Shown piece after piece: positions 33,795 to 42,813 of a stretch of DNA of 64,000 nucleotides. The stretch's first letter is position 1. Each line of letters begins with the position of its first letter. The position numbers and the translations under genes are program-made. Origin of the DNA: Streptomyces sp. S465 (GTDB taxonomy: Bacteria; Actinomycetota; Actinomycetes; Streptomycetales; Streptomycetaceae). The notes beneath the pieces were generated by a model. The model was not told the origin of the DNA, ran no database searches, and saw only the letters and a program-made list of their open reading frames with translations. The stretch covers positions 9,232,001-9,296,000 of the forward strand of contig NZ_CP114036.1 of assembly GCF_026898115.1 (NCBI RefSeq). The letters are read 5' to 3'.

Positions 33795-36700
33795 TCAGCG
33801 GCGTCCGTCGTAGGGGCGGCCCATACGTTCCCGGCCGCGCCGCAGTTCGGCGCGGAGCAGCCGGGCCACCGGATCGAGCAGGCGACGCGCCAGGTCGTCC
33901 AGGTCGGCGCCGGGGTTCTCCAGGGCGTCGGGGTGCTGGGCGGCGCCCGCGCCGGACGCGGGCGAGGCGGCCGGGCCGGCGGCCCGCGCCGACCGATCAC
34001 CGGCCGGTCCGCCCGTGGCCGGTCCGCCCGTGGGCACAGCGGAGCCACCCGGCGCTGCCTCGCGACGCTGGACCGGTGGCGCCGTCCGGCCGGTTCCGCC
34101 GCCACCTGTCGCCGGCGCGGCGCCGTGTGCCCCGGAACCCGGCCGGGCCCGCACCACGGGAACGGGCCGCGCCGGGACCGCGGTGGCCGACGGGAGGCCC
34201 GTCGGCGCCGGTCCCTCCGGGGTGGCCACCGGGCGCCGGGCCGGTACGGCGGCGGCCGGTACGGCCGGGACGGTTCGGACGACGGGGGTGGCCGGAGCGG
34301 CCGGGGTGGCCGGGGTGGTGGCGGTGCCGTGGGCGGTCGGGGTGCGCGTCGTGACGTCCCCGGCCGTGGTCCGGCCGGGCGGTGCGGGCCGGACCACCGG
34401 GGCGGGCTGGACGGCGCTCAGGGCACGTTGGCCGGGGCCAGGGGCGCGCTGGACGGGGTCCAGGGCGCCACTCTGCCGTACGCCCGGGACGTCCGGCCCG
34501 GGGCGTAAGGCCGCGGCCCGCTGGACCCGTGGCGCCGCCGGGACGGTGGCGGAAGGGTGCGGGACCGACGGCGCGGGGCCCCGGGGGGCCTTCCCGGGGG
34601 CCTCCCCGGGGGTGGCCGGGCCACCGGACCAGCGCACCGGCACCACGGGACGGCCGCCGAGTCGCGCGACGGCAGGCGGCGCCATCCCGTGCGCCGCGCG
34701 GGTGTCGAGGGTGAGGGGACGCGCGGCGAGCAGCGCGAGCGAGCGGGGCACCGCTCGAGCGGGGCGCGCTTCACGGCGGGCCGTGCCGCTCGGGGCGGCC
34801 ACGCCGGGGCCGCTGTCGCCACCGGTGCGAGCGGCCACCGCTCGGGCGACGACAACCGGCGCGGGGACGCCGGGTCCCGGTCCGGTGGCCGTGGCGCCGG
34901 GTCGCTGCGCGTGTCCCGCCGCGCCGGACGCGTCCGTGTCGTGTGCGTCCGGCGCGGCTGGGGACGGCGCGACCAGCGGTGGGGCGGGTGTGTGCGCGGG
35001 CCCATGACGGACGGCGTCGCCTGCCGGGCCGGTGGACGGGGGATGGCCCATGAGGTGGTGCGGCACATCGGCCGACCCCAGCAGAGGCGCGGCCTGGTCC
35101 GTCCCGCCGCTTCCTGGCGACGCCGGATCACCCGCCGTGGGCGGTGCTGTTGACGGCCCCGGTCCGCGGCCTGGTCCCGCCGGAGCGCGCTGGGCGTCCG
35201 GGCCGGGAGCCGTACGGGCGGCGCGGACGCCGGACGCGGTGGAACCGGGTGCCTCGGCGCTCGGCGGCAGGGCGGGCAGAGGCGCGCCCAGACCGCCGCG
35301 CGCCCGTGCCCCGGAGCGGCCGGGCGCCGGGGGCCGGCGCGGGGGGTTCGCCGGGCCGTCCGGATCGTCCGGCGCGCCGTGCGCCGTACGCGTCGCGCCG
35401 CCGTCGTACGGGACCGGGCCGTCGTACGGGACCGGGCCGCCGGTGGCGCCGTCCGCGCGGCGCTGGACGACGGGCCCCACCGGCCCGGGTGCGGTGTGCG
35501 GAGCCGAGGCGCCCGGGGGCGGCGGGGTCGCCGTGGGGGGAAGTTCGCTCAGCGGCGCGCCGAGGGGCGCGCGGCTTCCCGCGCGCGGGGCGCCGGGTGC
35601 CGTGGCGTCGCCGTGTGCCGTCGTGGTGGCGGCGGTGGGGCCGGGCGCCCCGGACGTGGCCCGGTCGCCGGGCGCCGCGCTCGTGGCCGGACGCAGCGCC
35701 GGAAGGCGGCGCGCCGGTCCGGCGGGCCGCCGGGCGATGATCGGCGAAGGCCCCAGCGGACGGAGGGGGACGGCCGGTCCGGACTCGTCGGGGCCGGAGA
35801 CTGCCTGCCCGTCTCCCCGGGCGGAACCTGTCCCCGACGTCCCTGCGGCGGTGCGTCGGCCGGACGGACCGGCGGACGGCGGCGTACCGCCCCCGGCCCG
35901 GGACCCGCCCGGCGGCCGGGCCTGGCCGGAGCGGTGCGGTGCGGCGGGCCCGCCGTCGGCGGACCGGGCCACGGACGCCTTCACGTGCGGCGGCACCACG
36001 GCCACGCGTCGCACGAGCGGGATCTGGGGAGGAGCTGTCCGGCGACCGGTGCCGGCGGAGGTCACCACCGGGCCGGCACCCGGTACGGCAGGGGAGGGAG
36101 CGAGGCCGCGGGCCCGGTGCGGGGTGTCCGAACCGCCGTGTGCGGAAGGGGCGCCGGTGACGGCCCGCGGCCCGGGGTCCGTCCCGGCGGCCCGCGGCTC
36201 GGGGCCCGTCCCGGCGGGTCCGGTCCCGGCGGGTCCGGTCCCGGCGGGCCCAGCCCGGGCGGACCCCGTGCCGCCGGAGCGGTCACGGGAAGACCGCATG
36301 ACGGAGGGTTCCGGCCCGGACGGAGCGGGCCGGGGCCCGACCGGACCGGGCGCAGGGGCACCGGACGTGGCGGGACCGGACGTGGCGGAACTGGATATGA
36401 CGGCACCGGACGTGGCGGCACCGGACGTGGTGGAACCGGACGTGGCGGCAGCGGACATAACGGAACCGGGCGTAACGGAACCGGATGTGGCGGAACCGGG
36501 CGCAGGGGCACCGGTCGCGGCCGGACCGGACGCGGCCGGACCGGACGCGGCAGGACCGGGCGCTCCCGGCCCGGTCCGGCCGGGGCCGGACGGTCGCGCA
36601 CCCGCACGCGAGCGCCCCGCGGCCCCGCCGGCGTCCCCGGCCCGCGCAGTACCCGCGACCCCCGGTGTTCGGGTGTCCGGCGCGCCGTCCGGGGGACCGC

Positions 36701-37262
36701 CGTCGGAGGCGGCCGCTCCCTCCGGACGCACGGCGCGGAGCAGCAGCGGCCCCCCGCCGCTCGGAGCGGACCGGGGAGCGGCCGGGCGGGTGACGCCGCG
36801 CAGCAGCCCGGCCGGGGCGGTGGGGAGCAGAGCGTGGCCGAGACCGGCGTCGAACGACGGGTTCTGCCAGGCCGCGAGGCCCGCGCGGAAGGCGAGGCCG
36901 TCGCTGACGGCGAGCAGGGTGCGGGCCACGGTGAGGTGCGGCGGCCCGGTACGACGCCACCCGCCGTCCCAGTCACCCGGCACGGACGGCCCCGGCACTT
37001 CGGACGCGCCGGGGCCCACCCCGTCGTCCGACCGCCCGCCCGGCCCGGAACCCGGCCCGGCCGCGGAACCCGGCCCGGCCCCAGGACCCGGCCCGGCCCC
37101 GGAATCCGGCCCGGCCCCGGAACCCGGCCCGGCCGCGGAATCCAGCCCGGCCGCGGAACCCGGCCCGGCCCCAGGACGCAGCCCGGCCCCAGGACCCGCC
37201 GTCCCCGCAGGTTCCGCCGTGCGGGCGGCGGGACGCCGGCGCCGTCTGTGCAGCCATGCCAT
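33795..37262 (-). CDS. Very large Pro/Ala/Gly-rich repeat protein of the CIS locus
   Basis: About 1,155 residues, mostly low-complexity Pro, Ala, Gly, Thr, Ser. Only two parts look folded. The N-terminal part after a basic start (MAWLHRRRRRPAART) contains PPHLTVARTLLAVSDGLAFR and AGLAAWQNPSFDAGLGHALL. The C-terminal 60 residues, ENPGADLDDLARRLLDPVAR then LLRAELRRGRERMGRPYDG, form a charged helix pair. Between them are six-residue and five-residue repeats. Two in-frame starts exist: ATG 37262 (used) and GTG 37274, which overlaps the preceding small gene. It sits among tube and assembly genes; a flexible assembly scaffold, tape-measure-like or lumen protein is possible, but its function is unknown. 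Confidence 0.7.
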   Translation of the reverse strand: MAWLHRRRRRPAARTAEPAGTAGPGAGLRPGAGPGSAAGLDSAAGPGSGAGPDSGAGPGPGAGPGSAAGPGSGPGGRSDDGVGPGASEVPGPSVPGDWDGGWRRTGPPHLTVARTLLAVSDGLAFRAGLAAWQNPSFDAGLGHALLPTAPAGLLRGVTRPAAPRSAPSGGGPLLLRAVRPEGAAASDGGPPDGAPDTRTPGVAGTARAGDAGGAAGRSRAGARPSGPGRTGPGAPGPAASGPAASGPAATGAPAPGSATSGSVTPGSVMSAAATSGSTTSGAATSGAVISSSATSGPATSGAPAPGPVGPRPAPSGPEPSVMRSSRDRSGGTGSARAGPAGTGPAGTGPAGTGPEPRAAGTDPGPRAVTGAPSAHGGSDTPHRARGLAPSPAVPGAGPVVTSAGTGRRTAPPQIPLVRRVAVVPPHVKASVARSADGGPAAPHRSGQARPPGGSRAGGGTPPSAGPSGRRTAAGTSGTGSARGDGQAVSGPDESGPAVPLRPLGPSPIIARRPAGPARRLPALRPATSAAPGDRATSGAPGPTAATTTAHGDATAPGAPRAGSRAPLGAPLSELPPTATPPPPGASAPHTAPGPVGPVVQRRADGATGGPVPYDGPVPYDGGATRTAHGAPDDPDGPANPPRRPPAPGRSGARARGGLGAPLPALPPSAEAPGSTASGVRAARTAPGPDAQRAPAGPGRGPGPSTAPPTAGDPASPGSGGTDQAAPLLGSADVPHHLMGHPPSTGPAGDAVRHGPAHTPAPPLVAPSPAAPDAHDTDASGAAGHAQRPGATATGPGPGVPAPVVVARAVAARTGGDSGPGVAAPSGTARREARPARAVPRSLALLAARPLTLDTRAAHGMAPPAVARLGGRPVVPVRWSGGPATPGEAPGKAPRGPAPSVPHPSATVPAAPRVQRAAALRPGPDVPGVRQSGALDPVQRAPGPGQRALSAVQPAPVVRPAPPGRTTAGDVTTRTPTAHGTATTPATPAAPATPVVRTVPAVPAAAVPARRPVATPEGPAPTGLPSATAVPARPVPVVRARPGSGAHGAAPATGGGGTGRTAPPVQRREAAPGGSAVPTGGPATGGPAGDRSARAAGPAASPASGAGAAQHPDALENPGADLDDLARRLLDPVARLLRAELRRGRERMGRPYDGRR
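36361..36555 (-). repeat. 13 x 15-bp tandem repeat inside the large CIS protein
   Basis: Thirteen consecutive 15-base units close to CCGGACGTGGCGGCA (plus-strand sense) run in frame and encode pentapeptides like ATSGS/TTSGA on the minus strand. Divergence between units is mostly silent or conservative. A shorter block of three related 15-base units (TCCCGGCGGGTCCGG) lies at about 36206-36250. Confidence 0.8.
37047..37190 (-). repeat. 8 x 18-bp tandem repeat inside the large CIS protein
   Basis: Eight 18-base units close to GGAACCCGGCCCGGCCCC (plus-strand sense) encode hexapeptides of the type GAGPGS/AAGPDS near the N-terminus of the protein on the minus strand. All are in frame, so unit number could vary between strains without breaking the gene. 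Confidence 0.8.
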
Positions 37263-37266
37263 CCGC

Positions 37267-37425
37267 TCAGCCACCTTCGTTCACACGCGTGTTGATCCGG
37301 GCGATCTCGGCCACCCACTGCCGGCGCTCGTCGTGGGTCAGGTCGAGGATCTCCGCGCGGGGCCAGTGGAAGTGGTAGGCGATGTACGCGATCTCCTCCC
37401 GGAGCCGGGGAAGGGCGTACGTCAC
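37267..37425 (-). CDS. Small CIS-associated protein (DUF6760-like, 52 aa)
   Basis: A 52-residue gene easily missed by length cut-offs. It reads from GTG 37425 as MTYALPRLREEIAYIAYHFH, then WPRAEILDLTHDERRQWVAE, ending INTRVNEGG. This matches the small protein found next to tube and sheath genes in actinomycete injection loci and in phage tail clusters, where such proteins (WPxxEILxLxHxERxxW) are thought to be tail-assembly factors. Its GTG overlaps the stop of the gene before it (GTGA), and its stop lies within 5 bases of the next start, so it is coupled on both sides. Mostly helical and charged. Confidence 0.85.
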   Translation of the reverse strand: MTYALPRLREEIAYIAYHFHWPRAEILDLTHDERRQWVAEIARINTRVNEGG

Positions 37426-37916
37426 GATTCCCCCAGGCGCCCACCCGAGAGGTCGACCTCGAAGCCGCCCTCGCAGTGCGGGCAGGTCACCGCGGCGCGG
37501 GTGTGGCCCTCGCTGTTGACGCGGCGGTAGAAGTCCTGGAGGAAGGCGACGTCCGTGGCGTACATCCGCTCCACGATCCCGGCGTGCACATCGGTGAGGG
37601 TGCCGAGCCGGGTGATCACCTGGCTGAGCAGCACCACGCTCAGGTACGCCGGGTTCTCCTTGACCCGCAGGTCGATCTGGGGCCGCAGCTCGTCCCGGGC
37701 GGTGGCCAGCCGCATGGTGCCGTGGCGGTGGACCGCGCCCGTCTCGTCCACGTAACCGCGTGGCAACTCGAACGCGAACTCCGTCCGCAGCCCGTGGTCC
37801 TCCCCGGGCGTGGCCGGAGTCGCCGGGGCCGCCGCCGTCTGCTCCGGGGCGGGAGCGGGCGCCGTCACCTGGAGGATCTCCTCCAGATTGCCCGCGGTCA
37901 CCGTACGGCGCCTCAT
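37422..37916 (-). CDS. CIS tail-assembly protein (T4 gp-like, CxxC-containing)
   Basis: Protein of 164 aa conserved between the tube and the small DUF6760-type gene in these loci. After a Pro/Ala-rich N-terminus it has RTEFAFELPRGYVDETGAVH then HGTMRLATARDELRPQID, and KENPAYLSVVLLSQVITRLG; the C-terminus AAVTCPHCEGGFEVDLSGG has one CxxC, perhaps half of a metal site. The family resembles phage tail-assembly chaperones that pair with tube or tape-measure proteins. It overlaps the tube gene by ATGA and the small gene by GTGA. Confidence 0.75.
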   Translation of the reverse strand: MRRRTVTAGNLEEILQVTAPAPAPEQTAAAPATPATPGEDHGLRTEFAFELPRGYVDETGAVHRHGTMRLATARDELRPQIDLRVKENPAYLSVVLLSQVITRLGTLTDVHAGIVERMYATDVAFLQDFYRRVNSEGHTRAAVTCPHCEGGFEVDLSGGRLGES

Positions 37917-38353
37917 TCGACCACGATCTCCTCGAACACGATCGTCACCGTCTCGGTGGCCGCGGCCGACTCGCCCGCCTTCAGCGACGGGCCCTCCCAT
38001 TTGGACGCCCAGCCCTGCATGAGCTGGATGCGCCGGACGGTGGTGCCCTCGGAGTCCTTGATCTCGATGGTGAGGTTCTGCCGGGCGGCGTCCACGGCGC
38101 CCTTGTTCAGCGTCTCCTTGATCCACTCGGTGAACTCGCTGCTCTTGTCGAGTCCCCGGGTGATCGTGACCTCCCCGGCCTGCCGGGCGCCGGGCTGCTT
38201 GCGGATGATCTGTTTGCCCTCCGAGCTGACCTGGCGTACCTCGACGACCTCCTCCTCGACCGTCAGCCCGCTGATCTCCTGAATCGACTCGACCAGATAG
38301 CCGCCGAGCTGCACGCCGAAGACGTGGGTGGAAAGAGCGTCACCCTCTGCCAT
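37913..38353 (-). CDS. Inner tube protein (Afp1/Cis1-like)
   Basis: Major inner-tube protein (146 aa): FGVQLGGYLVESIQEISGLT, VEEEVVEVRQVSSEGKQIIR, PGARQAGEVTITRGLDKSSE and FTEWIKETLNKG follow the conserved gp19/Hcp-like order of injection-system tube proteins; WASKWEGPSLKAGESAAATE is the conserved C-terminal strand. It stacks as hexamers inside the sheath. The gene lies directly after the sheath gene (34-base gap) and before the assembly protein (ATGA overlap). Confidence 0.93.
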   Translation of the reverse strand: MAEGDALSTHVFGVQLGGYLVESIQEISGLTVEEEVVEVRQVSSEGKQIIRKQPGARQAGEVTITRGLDKSSEFTEWIKETLNKGAVDAARQNLTIEIKDSEGTTVRRIQLMQGWASKWEGPSLKAGESAAATETVTIVFEEIVVE

Positions 38354-38387
38354 GACTGTCCGTCACCTCTCCTTGCCGACCCGCGGG

Positions 38388-39971
38388 TCACTCGTCGATG
38401 AGGCTGGTGCTGTCGGAGAACTGGGCCAGCCGGAACACCACGAACTCCGCGGGCTTGACCGGCGCGACGCCGATTTCGCAGACGACCCGGCCCTGGTCGA
38501 TGGACTCCTGCGGGTTGTTGTCGCGGTCGCACCGCACATAGAACGCCTCGTCGGCGGTGCGGCCGAACAGCGCGCCGCGCCGCCACTCCTCGGTGAGGAA
38601 CGCGGTGACGTTGCGCCGGATGCTCGACCACAGCCGGTCGTCGTTCGGTTCGAAGACCACCCACTGGGTGCCCAGGAGGATCGACTCCTCCAGGTAGTTG
38701 AACAGCCGCCGCACGTTCAGGTACCGCCAGGCCGGGTCGGAGGAGAGGGTGCGGGCGCCCCACACCCGGATGCCCCGGCCGGGGAAGGCCCGTACGCAGT
38801 TCACCCCGATCGGGTTGAGCAGGTCCTGCTCGCCCTTGCTGAGCCGCAGTTCGAGGTCCACCGCGCCCCGCACCACCTCGTTGGCGGGAGCCTTGTGCAC
38901 ACCGCGCTCGGCGTCGCTGCGCGCCCACACCCCGGCGATGTGGCCGCTCGGCGGGACGGTGGTGTTGCGTCCGGCGGCCGGGTCGAAGACCCGCACCCAC
39001 GGGTAGTACAGGGCGGCGTACCGGGAGTCGTAGCCCGCCTCGTCGTTGCGCCAGGCGCGGACCTGCTGGGCCGAGAGGCGCGGCGGGGGATCCAGGACGG
39101 CCACCCGGTCGCCCATCTGCTCGCAGTGCGCGATCACGGCGAGCTGTACGGTGCGCACGCCCTCGGCGTCGAGGGCGCCGCGCTCGTAGGCGCTCATCAG
39201 ATCCGGCACCGCGACCATCGTGATCTCGTCGACGGTCTCCAGGCCGCCGAAGCCTGTGCGGGCGGCGGCGTCCCCCACGTACTCGGCCGGGTCCAGGCGC
39301 ACCACGTCGCCGGAGCCGGACGCGCCGGGCGTGGCGGGGGCGACGGGTGCGGCCGGTCCGTCGGGCACCGCCACGGTCCCGGTCGCGGGCCTGCTCTGGG
39401 CGGCGGGCCGCTGCTCGGTGACCTCGATCAGCTTCGAGGAGCGGGCCTGGGTGACCAGGTACCCCTTGACGTTCTTGCGGGTGGAGGCCTCGTACCGCTC
39501 CACCACCTGGTCGCCCTGGCGCACCAGGAGCGTGAAGCGGTCCTCGGGCGGGTTCTCCCCCTCGGCGTCGGCCACCTCCACCGACACCCCGGTGACCCCC
39601 GGCCGGGCGGCGACCAGGAAGCCGCCCAGCTCCACCGGCTCCGCCGCCGGGGTCTCCCCGCGCCGCCGCGGGCCGGTGGCGGCCGCGGGCGCGGAGGTGT
39701 CCTCGGCGGAACCGCCGATCCGCACGATGTACGCGGCGCCGCCGCCGTTGGCGAAGTACCCGTACACCGCGTGGGCGAGGTACGTCCCCTCGGTGAAGCC
39801 ACCGAACAACTGGGTGTACTGGTCCCAGCCGGTGACCAGCGTCGGCGTGTGGAACGGGCCGCTCTGAGCGAACCCGACGAACGCGGCGACGGCGGTGCCG
39901 ACCCCTTCGATGGGCCGGGCACCGGACTGCACCTCCTCCACGTACACGCCCGGGGTGAGGTACGTCGGCAT
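38388..39971 (-). CDS. Contractile tail sheath protein
   Basis: Sheath subunit (527 aa). The N-terminus MPTYLTPGVYVEEVQSGARP then GVGTAVAAFVGFAQSGPF is diagnostic for phage-like sheath proteins, followed by VTGWDQYTQLFGGF and AVYGYFANGGGAAYIVRIGG. The C-terminal core has VWGARTLSSDPAWRYLNVRR and SILLGTQWVVFEPNDDRLWS. A variable insertion (RGETPAAEPVELGG, and PAAPVAPATPGASGSG) lies mid-protein. GAAGGAG precedes ATG 39971. It is the first gene after a 340-base gap, so it may have its own promoter to give the high level needed for a structural protein. Confidence 0.95.
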   Translation of the reverse strand: MPTYLTPGVYVEEVQSGARPIEGVGTAVAAFVGFAQSGPFHTPTLVTGWDQYTQLFGGFTEGTYLAHAVYGYFANGGGAAYIVRIGGSAEDTSAPAAATGPRRRGETPAAEPVELGGFLVAARPGVTGVSVEVADAEGENPPEDRFTLLVRQGDQVVERYEASTRKNVKGYLVTQARSSKLIEVTEQRPAAQSRPATGTVAVPDGPAAPVAPATPGASGSGDVVRLDPAEYVGDAAARTGFGGLETVDEITMVAVPDLMSAYERGALDAEGVRTVQLAVIAHCEQMGDRVAVLDPPPRLSAQQVRAWRNDEAGYDSRYAALYYPWVRVFDPAAGRNTTVPPSGHIAGVWARSDAERGVHKAPANEVVRGAVDLELRLSKGEQDLLNPIGVNCVRAFPGRGIRVWGARTLSSDPAWRYLNVRRLFNYLEESILLGTQWVVFEPNDDRLWSSIRRNVTAFLTEEWRRGALFGRTADEAFYVRCDRDNNPQESIDQGRVVCEIGVAPVKPAEFVVFRLAQFSDSTSLIDE

Positions 39972-40311
39972 TCCGGCTCCTTCACGTCCTGACAGCCCAC
40001 TTGTGTCCGGGCCGAGTCTCACCGGTGGGTCCCTTGGGACGGCAGGGACCCGGGTCCCTCTCCGGGGGCAGGCCGGCTGCCTTTCCGAACGCCCCGCCTG
40101 CCTTGTCCGGACGTCACCCGGCCTTGCCCTCGGCTCTGCCTGTGCGGGCCTGGACACCCGTGGTCCCCCGCGACCGGCACGGGAGAACGAGGCCCCGGGC
40201 CCGGCGGGCCCCGGCCACGGGACCGCCGTCCAGCGGACGGAGACGGACGAGCGGAGAGCAGGAGGAGGCGGTGGAAGCGGCGGGGGCGAGCGAGCCAGGG
40301 GTGGGCTCCCT
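39972..40311. other. 340-base gap ahead of the sheath gene
   Basis: No gene is seen between the AAA ATPase (stop 40312) and the sheath gene. The gap holds a perfect 14-base palindrome GGGACCCGGGTCCC (40045-40058) and otherwise G+C-rich sequence. It is the most likely place for a promoter or processing site that raises sheath and tube expression over the upstream genes; no consensus boxes could be placed. Confidence 0.45.
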
Positions 40312-42813
40312 TCACGCCTCGTTGGCCGCCCCCAGATACGGCCCGAACTCGCCCTCCAGTACCAGCCGTCCGAGCTTGCGGTACTCCTGGGCGACCGCTG
40401 TCACCAGCAGTCGCATGGTCAGCGGGCCGCCCGACTCCGCCGCGAGGTAGGCCGCGGTCACCGCGCAGGCCCGGATCGAGCCGCCGGCCAGCTCGAAGCG
40501 GTCCGCGCAGAAGGCGAGGTCCACGTCGGCGGCGCGGGGCAGTCGGTCACCCAGGCACCGTTCCCACAGGGCGAGGCGCCGGCCGGCGTCGGGCACCGGG
40601 AAGTCGGCCACCACGTCCAGACGGCGCGTGAACGCCTCGTCCAGGTTGGCCCGCATGTTGGTGGTCAGCACCGCGATCCCGTCGAACGACTCCATGCGCT
40701 GGAGCAGATACGCCGACTCGATGTTGGCGTGCCGGTCGTGCGCGTCCTTCACCTCCGAGCGCTTGCCGAAGATGGCGTCGGCCTCGTCGAAGAGCAGCAC
40801 CCCGTTGACCACGGACGCCTCGGTGAAGATCCGCTCCAGATTCTTCTCGGTCTCCCCGACGTACTTGTCGACGACCGTGGACAGGTCCACCACGTACAGG
40901 TCCATGCCCAGATCGGCCGCGACGACCTCGGCGGACATGGTCTTGCCGGTGCCCGACTCGCCCGCGAACAGCGCGATCACACCGCGGCCCCGGCCCCCGC
41001 CGGGCCGCATCCCCCACTGCCCGAGCACCTGATCGCGGTGGCGGGCGCGCACCGCGAGGTCGCGCAGCCGCCGGTGGGTCGGCCGCGGCAGGACGAGGTC
41101 GTCCCAGCCGACGGACGGCTCCACCCGGCGGGCGAGCCGGTCGAGCCCGGCACCGTTCTGGGCCCGTACGGCGGCCCGCAGATCGTCGGGGCCGACCGTA
41201 CGCCCGCCGAGGGCGGCCGTGCGCACCGCCACGTCGGCGGCGCGGCGCAACTGCCCGGAGTCCAGGCGGTGGGCGGCGACCGCCCGAGCCAGTGCGTCCG
41301 CGTCGCCGGTCGCGCGCCCGTCCCCGGCGGCCCGGTCCAGCGCGTGCCGCCAGCGCGCGGCCTGCCGCTCGGGTGTGGGCGCCGTGACCGTCAGGGTGAC
41401 GGGCGAGTCGGCCGCCCACGCCGGATCCCAGCCGGTGGCGCCGTACGTGAACAGGGGGACGCCGCGCAGCGCGGCGCACACCGCCCGCAGCACGCGAACC
41501 CGTGCGGCGGGTTCGTCGGGCAGCGACTCCAGCGGGCCGAGGAGGACCCCGGCGCCGGTCAGCCGCGCCTCCAGGGCGGTGACCCGGGCGAGTTCCGGCA
41601 CCTCGTCGGCGCGCCGGGCGAGCGCCGCCGGGTCCAGCACCAGCGGACGAAGACCACGGGCGCGCAGCGCGGCGGCGGCCAGCCCCTCGGCGTCGCCGCC
41701 CCGGCTGCGCAGATGGACATGGCCGGTGCCGGTTCCGGCCGCGGCCGCCGCGTGGTCCGTCTCGGCCGCCTCGGCGGTCGGGTCCGGGCAGGCGGCGGCG
41801 AGCACCCCGATGAGCCGCGCGTCGGGCGCCGCGTGGCCGAGCAGATGGGCGGTGACGCGGTCGGGCACCCGCACGACGCGGGACAGCGGCGGCCGGTCCG
41901 GCTCGGTGACCTCCAGCAGACCGCCCGCGATCAGCGGCGCGCCGGGCGAGAGCCGGAACCGTGCGGGTGACACCCCGCCGGTCCCGCACAGTTCGAGAGC
42001 GAGCCCGACCGTGGGGCGACGGCGCGTCAGGTCGTCGTTGAGATAGCCGTAGAGCTGTTCGTACCGGGCGTCCAGATCGGGCGCCACCGCGACCAGGAGC
42101 AGGTCCGCGTCCAACGGCGACAAGCCGAAGTCGGCCGCGAGACGGGCCAGGACCGAGCCGGACGGCGGGGACGGCGGCTCGGGGGCGGCCGGTCCGAGCC
42201 CGTTCGGCCGGTCCAGGAGACGGGCGACCGCCTCCGGGGAGAGGTACTGCCCCCGGTACGGGTCGTCGGGGTCGGGGTCGAGGGCACGCCGCGCGGCCAC
42301 GGCCTCCCGGACCCGCTCCTCGACCAGCCGGAACCGTGCCCACAGATACGCGTCCCCGGCCCCCTCGACAGCGCCCCCACCAGGCGGGGTGCCGGATGCG
42401 GTGGCGGGCCATGTGTCGGGTGCGGCGTCGGTGCTTCGTTCGGTGGGCGGTGGGGTGTCGGGGGTGGCGTCGGGTGGTGTTTCGGGCCGGGTGCCGGATG
42501 CGGTGGCGGGCCATGTGTCGGGTGCGGCGTCGGTGCTTCGTTCGGTGGGCGGTGGGGTGTCGGGGGTGGCGCTGGGTGGTGTTTCGGGCCGGGTGCCGGA
42601 TGCGGTGGCGGGCCTGGCGCTGGGTGGGTGGCCGGTGACACCGTCGGCGGTTCGGCCGTCGGGTACGGCTTCGGTACGCGTGTCGTCCGGGGCATCGGGC
42701 GGGGCCTTGGACGGGGCATCGGTGCCGGGTTCGCGCGCGGGGTCGGGCCGGGCGGCGACGGGTTCGCGCGCCGGGTCGGGCCGGGCGGCGACGGGTTCGG
42801 CGGTGTGCGTCAC
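40312..42813 (-). CDS. AAA+ family ATPase of the CIS (Afp15-like)
   Basis: Protein of 833 aa. The C-terminal AAA+ module has Walker A GESGTGKT (618-625), Walker B VLLFDEADAIFG (672-683), sensor TTNMR (717-721) and Arg fingers FTRRLD (near 730). The N-terminal third is a Pro/Thr/Ala-rich linker with a 34-residue repeat; an alpha-helical middle domain (LARLAADFGLSPLDADLLL, LYGYLNDDLTRRRPTVGLAL) is shared with injection-system ATPases. In the family this ATPase is needed for particle assembly, probably ending tube/sheath growth. GTG at 42813 overlaps the DUF4255 gene by GTGA. Confidence 0.92.
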   Translation of the reverse strand: MTHTAEPVAARPDPAREPVAARPDPAREPGTDAPSKAPPDAPDDTRTEAVPDGRTADGVTGHPPSARPATASGTRPETPPSATPDTPPPTERSTDAAPDTWPATASGTRPETPPDATPDTPPPTERSTDAAPDTWPATASGTPPGGGAVEGAGDAYLWARFRLVEERVREAVAARRALDPDPDDPYRGQYLSPEAVARLLDRPNGLGPAAPEPPSPPSGSVLARLAADFGLSPLDADLLLVAVAPDLDARYEQLYGYLNDDLTRRRPTVGLALELCGTGGVSPARFRLSPGAPLIAGGLLEVTEPDRPPLSRVVRVPDRVTAHLLGHAAPDARLIGVLAAACPDPTAEAAETDHAAAAAGTGTGHVHLRSRGGDAEGLAAAALRARGLRPLVLDPAALARRADEVPELARVTALEARLTGAGVLLGPLESLPDEPAARVRVLRAVCAALRGVPLFTYGATGWDPAWAADSPVTLTVTAPTPERQAARWRHALDRAAGDGRATGDADALARAVAAHRLDSGQLRRAADVAVRTAALGGRTVGPDDLRAAVRAQNGAGLDRLARRVEPSVGWDDLVLPRPTHRRLRDLAVRARHRDQVLGQWGMRPGGGRGRGVIALFAGESGTGKTMSAEVVAADLGMDLYVVDLSTVVDKYVGETEKNLERIFTEASVVNGVLLFDEADAIFGKRSEVKDAHDRHANIESAYLLQRMESFDGIAVLTTNMRANLDEAFTRRLDVVADFPVPDAGRRLALWERCLGDRLPRAADVDLAFCADRFELAGGSIRACAVTAAYLAAESGGPLTMRLLVTAVAQEYRKLGRLVLEGEFGPYLGAANEA
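42389..42614 (-). repeat. 102-bp tandem repeat (2.2 copies) in the AAA ATPase
   Basis: Two 102-base units (42389-42490 and 42491-42592) differ at only two adjacent bases, and a third copy begins at 42593 and breaks off after about 22 bases. They encode a 34-residue Pro/Thr/Ala repeat in the N-terminal linker of the ATPase. The near identity shows recent duplication. Confidence 0.9.

Noticed and set aside
36361..37190. Short regular repeats that could suggest a CRISPR array
   Set aside because: Units of 15 and 18 bases are contiguous, in frame and without spacers, so they are coding tandem repeats.
35032..37530. Long plus-strand open frame opposite the large repeat protein
   Set aside because: The minus strand is favoured by its position in the co-directional operon, coupling to the small gene at 37267 and the non-repetitive ends. 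The plus-strand reading has neither a ribosome-binding site nor recognisable ends.
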